Below, in pieces: positions 13,301-25,032 of a stretch of 64,000 nt of DNA. Position 1 is the first letter of the stretch, and each line of letters opens with the position of its first letter. Position numbers and translations under genes: made by a program. Origin of the DNA: Clytia hemisphaerica (lineage: Eukaryota > Cnidaria > Hydrozoa > Leptothecata > Clytiidae); assembly GCA_902728285.1 (NCBI GenBank), contig CACVBU010000362.1:857156-921155 (forward strand). Reading direction: 5' to 3'. The notes below the pieces were generated by a model, which did not search any database, was not told the DNA's origin, and saw only the letters and a program-made list of their open reading frames with translations.

Positions 13301-15284
13301 ACTTTGTTTTGTTCTTGATTTGTCCAAAGGATAACCAAGGATTGTCCTTCGTTTGAATACCAGGGTACCCAATTTTCAACTTAATATCCTTCTAGAAGTG
13401 GGTCTTTTCAAAGAAATCGGTGGATGTTTTTGGAAAACATTCAACTGTTTCAGAAACTTGCTTGAAACAGAGAGCCTTTTTGTCTTGAGTTGGGTCAGCA
13501 GATCCAGAAGAAAGCCATCTCATTTCGAATAGCCGAAAACTTTGAATATGCGGAATAACCAGGACTGTGCTATACCTTCTGGTCATTTTGAAAGGGGACG
13601 AAGATCTTCTGGATTGCCAAATAGTTCGGCACAGTGGACAATTCAACGCTTCTTTTCGTCGTCGACACTCTTCCGCCCCTGAAACATGAATAATCAATTT
13701 TATTTTTGTTTTCTAAACAAATTTCAACAAGTGAAAACATCCATCTAATCATTTACCAAAAACCTTCAGAAACAGGAAAACGTTCCAAGAAACACTGAAT
13801 AGGCTGACACAACACTTACAGACTGCCATGCAATGGTGATGCAAACGATTCTGACATCCTTCTTTACATAAAGTCATACTTTCACCCTCCACAAGATCAC
13901 TCAAGCAGATGGGGCACACTTCTTCCTCCTCTTTTACTGTGTGGTGCCCGTGAGTGGTGTGACCTGCTGCATGCAGAGGATCAGGTAGTGGACTGATGGA
14001 GGTAGATGTCTTATCTTTGACAGCAAGTGTTGAGGGGCGCACCTTCTGTTTGGTTAACAGCGCTAGACGTTTGTGGTATTTACGGAATAAGCTTTCCACC
14101 TAAAAGGTTGCAAGGAAGATTCTGTAAGACAAAATACTTTTTAAGATGTTGTTCTGCAGTTAGGTTTCTTCCACGTGTAGTTGGGTTTTGGTGTTCAAAT
14201 GAGGGATAAACTTACTTCGAAATTTTTGAGCTCTCTATTCCAGAGTAAAGGGTCAGTTTCTTTGACTTTGAAGACGCGCAACATGACGAACAAAATGTGA
14301 ATGCAAAACGGATCCTTGCCACATGTGCATGTCTGTTAACGAAAAGATGATGGCGGTAAATGACGAAGGAATCAACAAGTTATCATCAAACATGGAGCTA
14401 ATGAAAAAGTCAACATAACTTAACATTAAGAGGAGGTCCGATAGATGGCTTTAACAGTTTAAGTGAAGGACTGGTTGAAGAGATGAAATCCAGGTGGATA
14501 CCCAGCAAAATTTATGGATGAGAGCGGTTTTTACGACACTGTAATTATTGTCTTTGTTTTATCAAAAGATAATGAATATGTCATAAACGTCTGCACTCCT
14601 CATAAATTTTGCAGGGTATCTCGCTACGCCTATGCAGGTGGATACCCAGCAAAAAAGTTTTCGTCTAGAAAATCAACGTAGAAATCATTAGAAAATCCAT
14701 GGGTAATAACATATCAAAAAAGAATATCTCCCTGATATTGATAAATGGGGGTGTCCCCTTTTTGCAGACCCGGTAGGATTTTTTCAACTGGTATTTTGAA
14801 TTCCATTGTTTTCAAGCCAGACCAGAGAATTTGAAAATTTAGTAAGGATGGAAAAGATTCAAGACTGATTTCAATGAAGATTTTTGTTTATTTGATTATT
14901 TTCAGCGGGAACAAAAATTGGAGTATAATTTTCCGTTGCGGACGATATTTTAACAAATTTTTCCAGTGAGGCAGGGGGAGTCTGTGGGAAGGGGGTGTAT
15001 ACATAAAGATCAATGAAAAAGTTCAGCTAGAAGGAAATTTTAAGTCATAATACCTGGGGACCAACGATGACTTTGTATTTATGGTCAGGCGAATCTCCAC
15101 CAATGAGAAAGGAGTTGGGACCTGGCTGTTGTAAGAGGTACAATCGAGCTTTCTGCACTTTCGGAACTTGCTTCTTGACGCGATTCATATCGGCTTCGAG
15201 TTGAGGGTCGATGATGGGCGATTGTGCTCGTTTGTGAACAACTCGTGGCGAGGGTGAACGTCGGCGCCCTCCACCCTTCTCCAC
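7363..15284 (-). CDS. MAP3K1: MAP kinase kinase kinase 1 (MEKK1)
   Basis: This serine/threonine kinase acts upstream of MKK4/7 and JNK, and also acts as a RING ubiquitin ligase. Resolved exons (3'-ward on the minus strand): 15284-15054, 14332-14216, 14099-13820, 13678-13576, 12561-12456, 12327-12109, 11683-11562, 11365-10948, 10842-10611, 10458-10157, 10015-9857, 9687-9525, 9358-9084, 8775-8644, 7506-7363. All have GT-AG sites and consistent phase, giving 3,003 nt (1,000 residues plus stop). Order of parts: SWIM ([11 protein letters not shown], about residues 117 and before), RING (CPIC about 178 to CPLC about 226), helical TOG-like middle, a UIM-like [12 protein letters not shown] near 670, and a kinase from about 730 with [16 protein letters not shown] and DFG. 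It ends in VFRT, as the family does. The first exon opens after an acceptor, so the N terminus lies upstream and is not found. Confidence 0.93.
7652..8027. mobile_element. Foldback repeat in the MAP3K1 last intron
   Basis: TTGCAAAGCTGGGGAAA at the left pairs with TTTCCCCAGCTTTGCCAA at the right, separated by about 340 bp. The internal part (a GAGTAGAT block around 7785) resembles 51,700-51,900 in the opposite orientation, so this is a dispersed family. Confidence 0.55.
8163..8613. mobile_element. GTACGTACGCT-rich MITE
   Basis: The ends are GGGCCATTCAAAA and TTTTGAATGGTCCC, followed inward by repeated CGTACG motifs (AAGTACGTACGCT on the left, AGCGTACATAC on the right). No clear target duplication was found. 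It lies in the last intron of MAP3K1, about 30 bp from the donor of the penultimate exon. Confidence 0.75.
14491..14654. repeat. Small foldback with direct flanks
   Basis: A 20-bp sequence, CAGGTGGATACCCAGCAAAA, occurs at 14,491-14,510 and again at 14,635-14,654. Between them GCAAAATTTATGGATGAG is mirrored by CTCCTCATAAATTTTGC. This is a hairpin element, possibly with a tandem remnant of its own end. It lies in the MAP3K1 intron between the first two resolved exons. Confidence 0.5.
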
Positions 15285-15312
15285 CTGCAATGATGACGAG
15301 AAAGTATTGTTA

Positions 15313-15314
<2 letters not shown>

Positions 15315-15359
<45 letters not shown>

Positions 15360-16605
15360 TTTCCGATTTATTTAACGTTGGTGTTACATAGTTATAATTA
15401 AATACTAATTTATACCAACTATTGACAAAAATGATTATATGAAAAGATAATTTCTATAAAACTATATAATAAAGTGAAACTATAAATTTTTAGGTACATA
15501 TTTTACAAAGGCAAATATTTGTTAGGTTTATTTCATTAAGTGAGGATTTAAATGAACCGATGGAAGGCTTAAGCTTAGTATTTTCGGGAATTTGATTCCA
15601 AAGTAAGCTTCCACGAAATAAAAAGGATTGTGTTCCGAAACGATGGGAGGTAGCCTTGGGTATTGACATCAAGACTTTGTTTCGCAAATCAAACTTAATT
15701 GTTTTTGATTTATAGACCTGCTGCATGAATTCAGGATTTAATTTTTTCTCAGATTTGAAAACCTCACAAAGTAAGAAGCGAAGATGAATTTCATGGACCG
15801 TTTTACACTTGGCGCTCTGTAACAGAGATTCATAGTCTTCTTGGAAATCACAAAGTAATATTCTCAGAGCCCGCTTGTGGACTTTAGTGATTTCCTCATA
15901 TGTAGTCTTGTTGCAGAACATCCAAATGATCGGCGCGTAATTAAATATAGACATAACATAAGCATTAAAAAATTAATCTCCGTTGGTTCAAATGTAAGAA
16001 GGTTTCGAATTCTGTTTAAGCTCCAAATTCTCTTTTTAGTCTTAGAGCAAAGAGAATTGATATGAGTGCTAAATGATAGATTATTGTCGATGGTGATGCC
16101 TAGGAGCTCAACAGAATCCGTTGATGATATTTTTACATGTCCAACCGAAAGTTCTACAATAACATTTTTATTATTTCCTAATACCAACATTTGAAATTTT
16201 CCAGGGTTTGCTTCAAGGTAGTTTTTTTGAGAACCAATCTAGAATAATTTCTAAGTCAAACTCAAGATTTAAGATGACCTCTGCAAGAGTTTCAGCACAA
16301 GAATGCAATGTATTATCATCTGCAAAATTGCAAATGCTGGTTTTGACTATGAAAAAGAATAAGTCATTCAAAAAAATGTTAAATAAAAGGGGTCCGAGTA
16401 TAGAGCCCTGTGGAACACCAAGATGTATTTCCAACCATTCACTATATTCAGAGCCGATTTTTGTTCTCTGATAGCGATTACTCAGATAGCATTTGAGAAG
16501 TTCAAGACTTTTAGCATCGAGTCCATAAGCTTTGAGTTTAGCTAATAAAAGTTTGTGGTCTATGCAATCTAAAGCTTTAGATAAGTCCATTAAAACTGAA
16601 TTAAA
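15315..16605 (-). mobile_element. 5'-truncated LINE with reverse transcriptase
   Basis: On the minus strand a reverse transcriptase runs from VLMDLSKALDCIDHKLL (truncated at about 16,605), through LGVPQGSILGPLLFNIFLND and FADDNT, to the C-terminal WNQIPENTKL region near 15,590. A 43-base A tail (T-run 15,315-15,357 on +) follows. Two frame changes in homopolymers break it: an A-run near 16,232 and a T-run near 15,968. It is a dead copy of a non-LTR element of the kind common in cnidarians and molluscs. It sits about 30 bp upstream of the first resolved MAP3K1 exon, in the same orientation. I saw no clear target duplication. Confidence 0.85.
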
Positions 16606-18365
16606 ATTTCATCATCATCGTCATCAATTAAAATTACAGAATTAAGTTACAGCTTTTTATCCCACTATCGCTCACTGTGTCACAGGAAACCTTTCAATAT
16701 GGATGAACGAGAATATGTTTTTCTAAGTTTTTAAATTGACTATATCTAGAGACTACTAGTAACCTTATTGTGGAAAAAGAAACGTTTAATAACATTCAGT
16801 CAGAAAAAATATACCCTTATCATGATGCACTAAATACTTCCAACTAGACTGAGCAATTACAATTATAACATGTTACAACATCAACTACTTGAAAAAGATT
16901 TCTGTCCTCCAAACAACCACAGAGAAAAAACTTTCAACAGAAAGATAAGAAGCTCACTACATATTTACAAAATTCACACTGTTTTTGCTAATAACATTGG
17001 CTTTAAAGCTTACAAAAACTCGACAAGAGGGAAAAGAAAAACCTTTTCAAGAATTTTTCCTCAAAATTTACAAACAAGTTAGGTCAAAAGTGAACCGACA
17101 GAAGAATACTCAAACAACAACCTACAATCTTTCCTTCTTTTTCTTTTCGATTTCACTGGCGACGAAGAAGAGAAAGCAAGAAGACCGTTCAGGATGGGAG
17201 TGCATTATTGACGCCATCAATTATTCATCCGCAAAATGAAAATGGATTAGAGAAGAAGAAGATCACATCTGCGTAGCTTCAACTTCCCTCTTCTATTTCT
17301 TCTTCTCATTAATTTACGTACCATTAATGGATTCCATTGACGCAATTAAATAAATCAACAGGAAATCATAAACTCATCAAAAGGCAGCAAAAGGAGGTTG
17401 GGAAAGTAGCACTATTTGATCATAATTATAAATTAATAAACCAATCTTCATTTACAGTACTTGGCATACATTTGATGCAGTTACAACTTACAAAAAGACG
17501 CTTCAATGTATTGATCAATTGTAAAAGGGGTTACGCACGATACGAGGTCTCCTGTTCGCAAGCGAACTACATACCGTAAGATTGCTAAACTTCCTCATTC
17601 CCAGCGAAATTTTCGATTGCTAGTGTACAACAGAAAAGGACCAAAACGCTACAAAAGTAGATTTAATACCGATTTTTGCCGGAGTAGAGACGCCTAGAAA
17701 AACAGCGAAAATATCCCGGAGATGGGGCAGGTATGTTTTCCCGGGAATGAGAAAGTTAGTCATTCTGCAATACAATTTTAAAAAGTTACCGCTTGCGTGA
17801 TGCGTGATCGGGAAATGATGAACAAACCTTTTTTGGTAATTTTCATGATCGTCACGAGAGCAAGGAAAATTTCTATCAATGCATTTTAAACATGTACAAA
17901 CTCTGGTGAACAAAAAGAAAGTTGATATTCTATTTTCAAAACAAACTGCTTTTTTGAAGTTTTTTTTAACTCAAATATCTTAAAATTTCGACCTAAAATA
18001 AGAACATCATAAGGGTTTTTTGGTATAAAAAATAAGAACATCCGAGGCTAAACAAAAAATTTTGGAACAAAATAAGATTAACTCAAACATGTGGTAAACA
18101 ATAAAATTGTAATCAAATAGAGGATATTTTTTTTTCGTGAAACTCATAGGTAGGCCTATGATTGAGATATGAAGCAATTAAAGGATCGAGCAAGGGGGGG
18201 GGGGGGCAAAGAGAGCTGAGCAGAGACATGGCATATCAGTGATCATATCAGTTTTTCGAAAAATAGTGCACACGTTAAATAGGAATAGACTACGAAAATA
18301 AAAGGTAAACACTATAAAAAGACTAACATAAATGACAATTAAAACACAAACATATAAAATGAATA
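16606..18365. other. No gene recognised; expected MAP3K1 5' region
   Basis: The missing N-terminal exon(s) and promoter of MAP3K1 should lie here or further right. A short minus-strand frame starting ATG at about 17,220 (MASIMHSH...) has no donor in the phase needed to join the exon at 15,284, so I do not accept it. A palindrome GTTCGCAAGCGAAC lies near 17,551. Nothing else is supported. Confidence 0.35.
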
Positions 18366-18367
18366 TA

Positions 18368-19465
18368 CCAGTGGATACCCCTTAAAACCCACAATAAAAA
18401 GTGGTACCCTCTATCTCATTGTTTAGTTGGAGTGTAAGGCTGAAACTTTTTGTGTTGAAAGTACGTTGTCTATGATTGTCTTCCCTAGCATTGATTTTTT
18501 GTAGAAAACAGTTTTCAGTTTTTCACGAGGAAGTGAAAAAGTGCAGTTTTAGCTATTTACCCCTTAAAACCTACAAAATGGTTTTTCTCGAATAACTTTT
18601 TACAAAAAAGTTCTTTTGACCTCAAATTTTTGAACGGTGATTCACTGTAAAGTTACTAATGTTATGAATATACCATTAGTACCTAAATGATCTCAAAAAT
18701 ATGTGTTAAAATCAAAATACCCCTTAAAACCTACAAAAATAAGGCTAAAAACCACAAAGTCCGACCCTTGCTAACGGGATACTCAAGCTGATGATGAATA
18801 CAATTTGGTGTTGCTTCGTGATTCAATGGTTCAAAGACTTGCTAGAAATTCATTCCCACAACAAATATTTTCATTTTTCAGGATTTCATGCCCATAATGC
18901 AATTGTGTGTGGGTTTTTTCGTCAAAAACGGCTACGAAAGGCCAAAACCTTCATTCGCTTCATTTTTGACCTATGGTTCTAATGTTTTTTAAATCTCCAT
19001 CAAATTTGTGACATTTTGGTATGCAACATGACCAGGTTTTGAGAAAGTCGATTTTCAGATTTTATTGATCATCACCATAAAAGTGCTTTAAAGTAGAATT
19101 TTAAGGGCCTGTCATTTTCGTTGGGGTCTATTCACGAAGATGAAAATGATTTTTTTCATACCTACCATAAGTATAGGTATCTAAAAAGTATAGGTTTTAT
19201 GACCTTAAATTCAATTGTGTAATTTCTAGGTCCAAAAAACCTGATTTTTTGAAGGGATTTTTTTGATAAATTTTGAATAACTTCGAATTTTAAGATACTT
19301 TAGCATCTTTAAATCCTTAAAATTTGGTATTTTATGAAAGAACATTTATAAGAGGTTGTAAAAAAGTGAAACATACCACATAAAATTAAATCTGGTAGTT
19401 ATGAAAGCCAAAAATGCAACATTGTGGGTTTTAAGGGGTATGTGGTTTTAAGGGGTATCCACTGG
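18368..19465. mobile_element. TIR element with TA flanks and internal end copies
   Basis: The ends are CCAGTGGATACCCCTTAAAA and its exact reverse complement, with TA at both outer edges (18,366-18,367 and 19,466-19,467). The motif ACCCCTTAAAACC recurs inside at about 18,558 and 18,719 on the same strand, and once more inverted near 19,427. There is no coding sequence. TA flanks suggest a Tc1/mariner-type derivative. Confidence 0.8.
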
Positions 19466-19832
19466 TACCTAATCAAATTAATTTCCTGACAATGAACGTC
19501 TAAAAGCAATACATGTAATAAACCAAAATACAGGAATAGCATAAAGTCAAACTAGATTATAATGTGAATATGGGATGAATATGTGTGATAAATAAAAAGT
19601 ATAAATTTTCCCCCATGTTGATGGGGAGGGCTGGCAGAGCAAATTATAAAAGAAGCAATACAGCTAGATGAAGAACTGAAAAGAACTGGCCAAAGGTACC
19701 CTGTTCTGCTGTATGTATGGGAGTCTGGAGGAGAGGCTAAATGGGAAATCTGAGCCCAACAGAGCAGACACAAGTCAAAACAAACTGATGTATCTAAACT
19801 CTGATATACCTACATAATACTAGACACTAATT

Positions 19833-21935
19833 ATAGTATAGGGGAATTACAATGTATAGCAATGTGCCCTCCCGGTTATTACCATAATGGCTTTATGGCA
19901 ACTCCTGAACTTGGGCACAGGATGTACGGTTGGGGAATTAGCCAAAAAATCATATCAGATCATAATCATATATGAAGCTGAAATTTTGCACCGAGTCCAG
20001 GGAAGGTGTCAGGAAACCCACATTAAAACCCCCCACCTTCAGTACCTTGGCATCCCCAATTATGACGTCATAATCAATGATGACTGTCACATATTTTGGT
20101 CAAAATTCAAGTTGTCCAAATATGCAAGTTTTATATATCAATCGATCGCAAATTGAAAGCTGAACAACTTTTTAGCTTATGAAAAATCCTGAAATTGTAC
20201 TAAATGTGAGTAAATTTAAGGACAAGGTTGATGACGTAATCAGGAGAAATATCCTTAAAATTCACGTTGGTCAAAGATACAAGTATTATATATCAATCGA
20301 TCGCAAATTGATATATAAAAGCCAAACAACTTTTTTGCTTACTGAAAATCCTGAAAATGTACTGAATGTGAGTAAAATGGGTAGAACCTACATGTTGCTA
20401 ATTGCATAATATCAGACAATAATCGGTAGTTATAGATACAGGTTAAGGAAACAGAAGACTGCCAGAAATTTTTTGATTTGATCGAAGTAAGAAATCCCTT
20501 CAACATGGTCAACATCAACTTACATTCTCTTTCAACCGGTTGTCTATCAGTGACAGGGAAAGATAAAAGTTAATTGTGACGATGCAGAGAGTGTTGGGGC
20601 GAAAGTACAAGGTCAATTGGATGATGTCATTTTCACCGAAGCTAAGATATTGAGAAAGGATCTTATTGTTTCTCTCGAAGCCGTCACGAATGATTTCCTC
20701 GATATCTTTTTGCTTTTAGCTACAAGAAATACAAACAAATGCTAAGCAACGGTGTTATTGAACCTGAAAAACTCCCACAATCTGAAAGAAGTGCCTATTC
20801 TCATGGACTATAAGACGGTAAGAGTTTATCTCCAAATCATGCACTGGCTATTACTGGATGAAAACGAAGACTCTTTCATACCGACTGATTGGGGATGGAG
20901 TCAAGCTGTTGATTATCTTAAGCCGATTGCAACAGACAAGCCTGTTGCTCCCCCTGAAATCCTTCATATAATCCGATGCAACTGTAAGACTACTTTAAAA
21001 AATCAATGTGGGACAAACATTTGTTCTTGTAAAAAGAATGGCTTAAAATGCATGTCTTCTTGTGGTGATTGCCACGGGGAAGAATGTAGCAACAAAAGGG
21101 TAAGCTTATAACCGAATAAATAACAGCTCTTTCTGGACTAACATAGTGTTTGTAATGGTTTAATTGCAAGTGGACTTTGGATTTCATGAACTGATTTTAT
21201 ATACCTTTTATTTATACTGCCGGGTGAAAATCAACACCGAGAAGATAGATTTGACGAATCCAACCATCAAGACCAAGAGGACGATGATGCACACAGAAAT
21301 GTTTTTAATGATATTTTTGAATGAGAAAAATCTTGTTAAATTTTAAGCAAATTTTGTTTCAATTTTGTGTAATCTGTTAACAGTCCTTAAAATTAGTTAT
21401 CAACAACAAAACTAATTTGTTTTTGACAACAAATAAACTAAATTTAACTATCCTTAGTATTTTTACCCTGATATGACGTCTGAGGCAATATTCCATTTTA
21501 CTCACATTCAGTACATTTTCAGGATTTTTGGTAAACTAAAAAGATGTTCAGCTTTCAATTTAAGATCGATTGATATATAATACTTGTATATTTGGCAAAC
21601 TTGAATTTTTAGGATTTTTGTCCTTATGACGTCATCGACTTTGTTCTTGATTTAACTCACATTCAGTACATTTTCAGGATTTTTCATAGGCTAAAAAGTT
21701 ATTCAGCTTTCAATTTGCGATCGATTGATATATAAAACTTGCATATTTGGACAACTTGAATTTTGACCAAAATATGTGACAGTCATCATTGATTATGACG
21801 TCATAATTGGGGATGCCAAGGTACTGAAGGTGGGGGGTTTTAATGTGGGTTTCCTGACACCTTCCCTGGACTCTGTGCAAAATTTCAGCTTTTTATCAAT
21901 TTTTTTAAGGTTATGACCTAATTCCCCTATACTAT
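19833..21935. mobile_element. 2.1-kb long-TIR element carrying a decayed gene
   Basis: The ends share ATAGTATAGGGGAATTA. From about 19,978 on the left and 21,890 on the right, the arms match for more than 400 bp, including GTGTCAGGAAACCCACATTA, a CCCCAATTATGACGTCATAA block and AATCGATCGCAAATTG. Within each arm a unit of about 150 bp (TATATCAATCGAT ... CCTGAAAATGTACTGAATG) is present twice. The centre holds the Cys-rich pseudogene at 20,719-21,106. No transposase was recognised. Confidence 0.8.
20719..21106 (+). pseudogene. Cys-rich element-associated protein, frameshifted
   Basis: The first frame reads YKQMLSNGVIEPEKLPQSER and on to AYSHGL and a stop near 20,810. One frame over it continues VRVYLQIMHWLL, PTDWGW and LKPIATDKPVAPPEIL, ending in a Cys-rich tail from about 20,981 (CNCK, CSCKKNGLKC, CGDC, CSN). 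The WGW + proline-rich + CxC/CxCxKxGLKC arrangement is, from memory, the C-terminal part of large uncharacterised proteins that occur in many copies in invertebrate genomes. The Cys tail probably binds metal. The function is unknown. It is decayed and lies entirely within the inverted repeats. Confidence 0.55.
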
Positions 21936-22405
21936 TACTTAAATTTGCACCATCAAAACTAGAGCAGGACAAGAATAATTCGCGGTTAAAAGAGATAACA
22001 GCCAGGTCTCAACAAAGAAATTACTGGTTCAAATACAGTCTCTGTAAACTAAGAATTAACTCTTAAATTGAGTCTTAGAAAAATTTCCAAGAATCCTAGA
22101 AATTCAGTATCTCACAGGATCAATTTTCAAACTTTGGCTTGGACATACCCATCATCTAGTACCCCTCTGGTCCCTGGAAAAATCTCCCAAGCCTGATGTT
22201 TTGTGAGTACGAAATCATCTGGAATCTCCTAAGCTTGATCCTCCAGCATTCATTCTCCTTCATCTTTTCATTCAAATCCTATTTTGCAAGTCCAAACGTT
22301 TTTTCTTTCTTGGACTTTTTTTGAGATTTGAAAGTTGTTTTTTTCAATATCATTTATTTCGAAGTTTTTTTTCAGACAGGAAAAACACCAAGAGATCTCT
22401 TCGCT
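21936..22405. other. No feature recognised
   Basis: This is AT-rich spacer between two inverted-repeat elements. No splice-bounded exon, promoter motif or repeat match was seen. Confidence 0.45.
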
Positions 22406-23148
22406 CAGGGGGTGGGCAAGCAGTTAATACACGACACCTATGACCAGCTATGACACTTAACTAGAACTCAACATCAAGCTGCATCAAGCCAGATCAAATC
22501 CAAGTTTTTATGTCTTATCTCAGCATCACATTTTGTAAACATTTTCAGACGTTCGATTAAATTAAAAACGTTTGAAAATGATGTTTTAATCTAATCTCGA
22601 TCGGGAGAAAAAAACAAAACAAAAAAGCAAGATGGTAGAAAGAAAAAAATTTGACATGTTTGAGGTCAATTCTGTTCGCATCTGATTGCTTGAAGAGTTC
22701 TTTAAAATTATTATTTGGCACTTCTTATAAATTTAAAACTAAGCAGCCATGCAACTGGAAAACCTCAAAATCTTTTTCTGCTTACTCAAAATCTAAAGAT
22801 TTTAACTGTTGCATTGCTTAGGTAACTGTCTGGCAAGGGATTTGCACCCCGATTTACAAAAACTTAATTTAAATTTTCTAGTGACATAAATTTGTGACAT
22901 AAGTAGTCTCAAAACAGTTAAAACCCCTTGTATTGCATCAAATTAACGGGAAAATACACAGTGGACCTGCATGGGACAGTTTGTCGGCCGCTGCAGACTC
23001 AGTTTGGGGGTGGTGTATATATTTAATGGGTCAAAAACAGTTGATACACAGTGTACTAAGTGTCATGGGCTGGTGGTCCTTTTGAAAAATTTCAAAAAGC
23101 AGTTAATACACATAGTGTTGTGTATTAACTGCTTGCCCCCCCCCCCTG
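22406..23148. mobile_element. hAT-like TIR element with 7-bp TSD
   Basis: The left end is CAGGGGGTGGGCAAGCAGTT and the right end is AACTGCTTGCC followed by a C-run and CCTG. The duplication CTTCGCT directly flanks both sides (22,399-22,405 and 23,149-23,155), or 8 bp as CTTCGCTC. The AGTTAATACAC motif lies next to both ends and is mirrored again at 23,101-23,132. It is non-coding. Confidence 0.8.
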
Positions 23149-23288
23149 CTTCGCTCATTTCTTTGAGTATTATCTAATCTAAAAAGTAGAAAAAATAACA
23201 GATTAATCACATAAATCAAAAAATCAAAAATAACAAACTAGAAATTCACTATGCCCTCTTCCACAAAAAAATAACTTAAACAAGTATG

Positions 23289-23813
23289 GCTGCGTTTAGA
23301 CCAGCCTGGCATTTGTAATTGCTTGCAGTATTCTTTTGAATTCTATTGTTCCGCGCAATTGTTCGGTTTGTCAAATGCCTAATGATGCCAGCGTGTTGGC
23401 ATTTCGTTGGCATTTGAAATGCCATTTTGAGCAAAGAAGAAATCCCCTTTTCTGGCATTTCAAATCAAACAAAGGAACCAAAACAAAGAGAAAAAATGAC
23501 ATTTTTGATTTTTTGAAGTATTTGCACGTTTTTTATTCAGTTCTTTCTATAGATTGTAAAATTTGCAAGATTTGCCATAGCCTAGCCCTACGGCAAAAAG
23601 TTTCAGTCTTAATGACTGCAGTTTTTGAGAAATTCCATGCTTTTCATTGTTTGATCTGTCAAAGTTGAACTTGAGGGAATCACCTTTTCAGTAATGACTT
23701 TAAAAAGACGATTCCTTAAATGCCATGACAGAAAATACAATGGAAAAGCTATTAAAATCGAATCCCTCATGAGCAAATGCCAAATTACAAATGCCAGTTG
23801 GTCTAAACGCAGC
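23289..23813. mobile_element. GCTGCGTTTAGACCA MITE
   Basis: The left end GCTGCGTTTAGACCA pairs with TGGTCTAAACGCAGC at the right, and the adjacent GGCATTTGTAATT is mirrored as AATTACAAATGCC. The word GGCATTT recurs many times inside. TA lies close to both edges. It is non-coding. Confidence 0.75.
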
Positions 23814-24054
23814 ATATAAAGGTACAGATCTTTAGAAATTAATAATGATGACTCTTTGAGTCTCAAATGAAATTTGTTTGATGCGTGTCCAACAATTTGA
23901 AAGTCATTAATTGAGCAATTATGTCCATTGTCATGGCAATAAATTATAGAGTTTAGCAATTAAATGCATAACGCAATAAATTCATCATTGATTGTTGATG
24001 GGGGAGAGGGAAGGGTTGTAGGGAAAAAATAAATAGAAAGTTCTGGTCGCAAAA

Positions 24055-24720
24055 ATCAGTTTTATTGACAATTGAATCATGCTTGATGGTGAGCATTGTT
24101 ATCAATGTTTTTGTGTGAAAAACATAGAACTATAAGGAAAAAATCCAATGAAAATCTGCAAAAACAGCGATTTCCGGCATTTTCAACCGGTAAAATTTTG
24201 AAAATCAGGCTCCTTCACATTTTAGGTATTCTCATTTTGCATCAGTGTGCAAAATTTCATAAAAAAATATAAAGTACAGCTCGAAAAATTCAAGAAATAA
24301 TGTCTTTCCGGCGAAAATAGGTTTTTCCGGCGATTTTTAAATTGTTCCGGCTTGAAAAATCAATTTTATTGAAACATGCTTGATGGTGGGCATTGCTACT
24401 AATAATGTTTATGAATGAAAAAACAACCAATTATAAGGAAAAAGTCCAATGAAAATCCAGAAAAACGGCGATTTCCGGCATATTTCCGGCCTTTTCGGCC
24501 GGAAAAAATTTTTTCTCAAAAATTGGACTCAGCCATATGTTTTGGTATTGTTATTACGCATCTTTGAGCAAAAAATAAGAAAAAACTAATGATAAAATCT
24601 CGAGAAAATGCCAAAAAAACAGTTTTTCTGGCATATTTCCGGCATTTTCGGCCGGAAAAAATCGTTTTTCAAAAATCGGGCTCTGCCACTTTTTGGGAAT
24701 CATCATTATGCATCATTGTG
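24055..24720. repeat. TTCCGGC tandem repeat, about 2.5 units
   Basis: Units of about 300 bp begin with AAAAATCAGTTTTATTGA or a variant, then CATGCTTGATGGTG and TTATAAGGAAAAA, and end in repeated TTTCCGGC words and a TCATTATGCATC-like end. The full unit at 24,055 is followed by one at 24,355 and a partial one from about 24,590. A further copy in reverse orientation is at about 38,100-38,370. Confidence 0.65.
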
Positions 24721-24723
24721 ACC

Positions 24724-24889
24724 AAACGAACGAACGAACGAACGAACGAACGAACGAACGAACGAACGAACGAACGAACGAACGAACGAACGAACGAACG
24801 AACGAAACGAACGAACGAACGAACGAACGAACGAACGACGAACGAACGAACGAACGAACGAAACGACGAACGAACGAACGACACGAACG
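24724..24889. repeat. (CGAA)n microsatellite
   Basis: About 40 units of ACGA/CGAA occur with a few phase slips. The long open frames here, which translate as TNER repeats or the reverse-strand SFVR repeats, are only the microsatellite. It directly follows the TTCCGGC repeat. Confidence 0.95.
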
Positions 24890-25032
24890 TTTAAAATATG
24901 CATGATACAGTAATTATGCATGGCTGTATCATTGTTTTTATGCTGGAGTACATAATTATTCAACATGGCTGCCTCTTTAAAAAAAGGTCTATTTAGGACC
25001 ACTCACGATACATACTAGTAGATATCACCCCA

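Noticed and set aside
15490-16590. Separate host genes on the minus strand
   Set aside because: The three frames join, with two homopolymer slips, into one reverse-transcriptase C-terminal part of a LINE.
17120-17250. First coding exon of MAP3K1 (MASIMHSH...)
   Set aside because: Its frame reaches a stop without a donor of the phase needed for the exon at 15,284.
24589-25002. Long open frames with TNER / SFVR repeats
   Set aside because: They are translations of the (CGAA)n microsatellite in several frames on both strands; no gene context.
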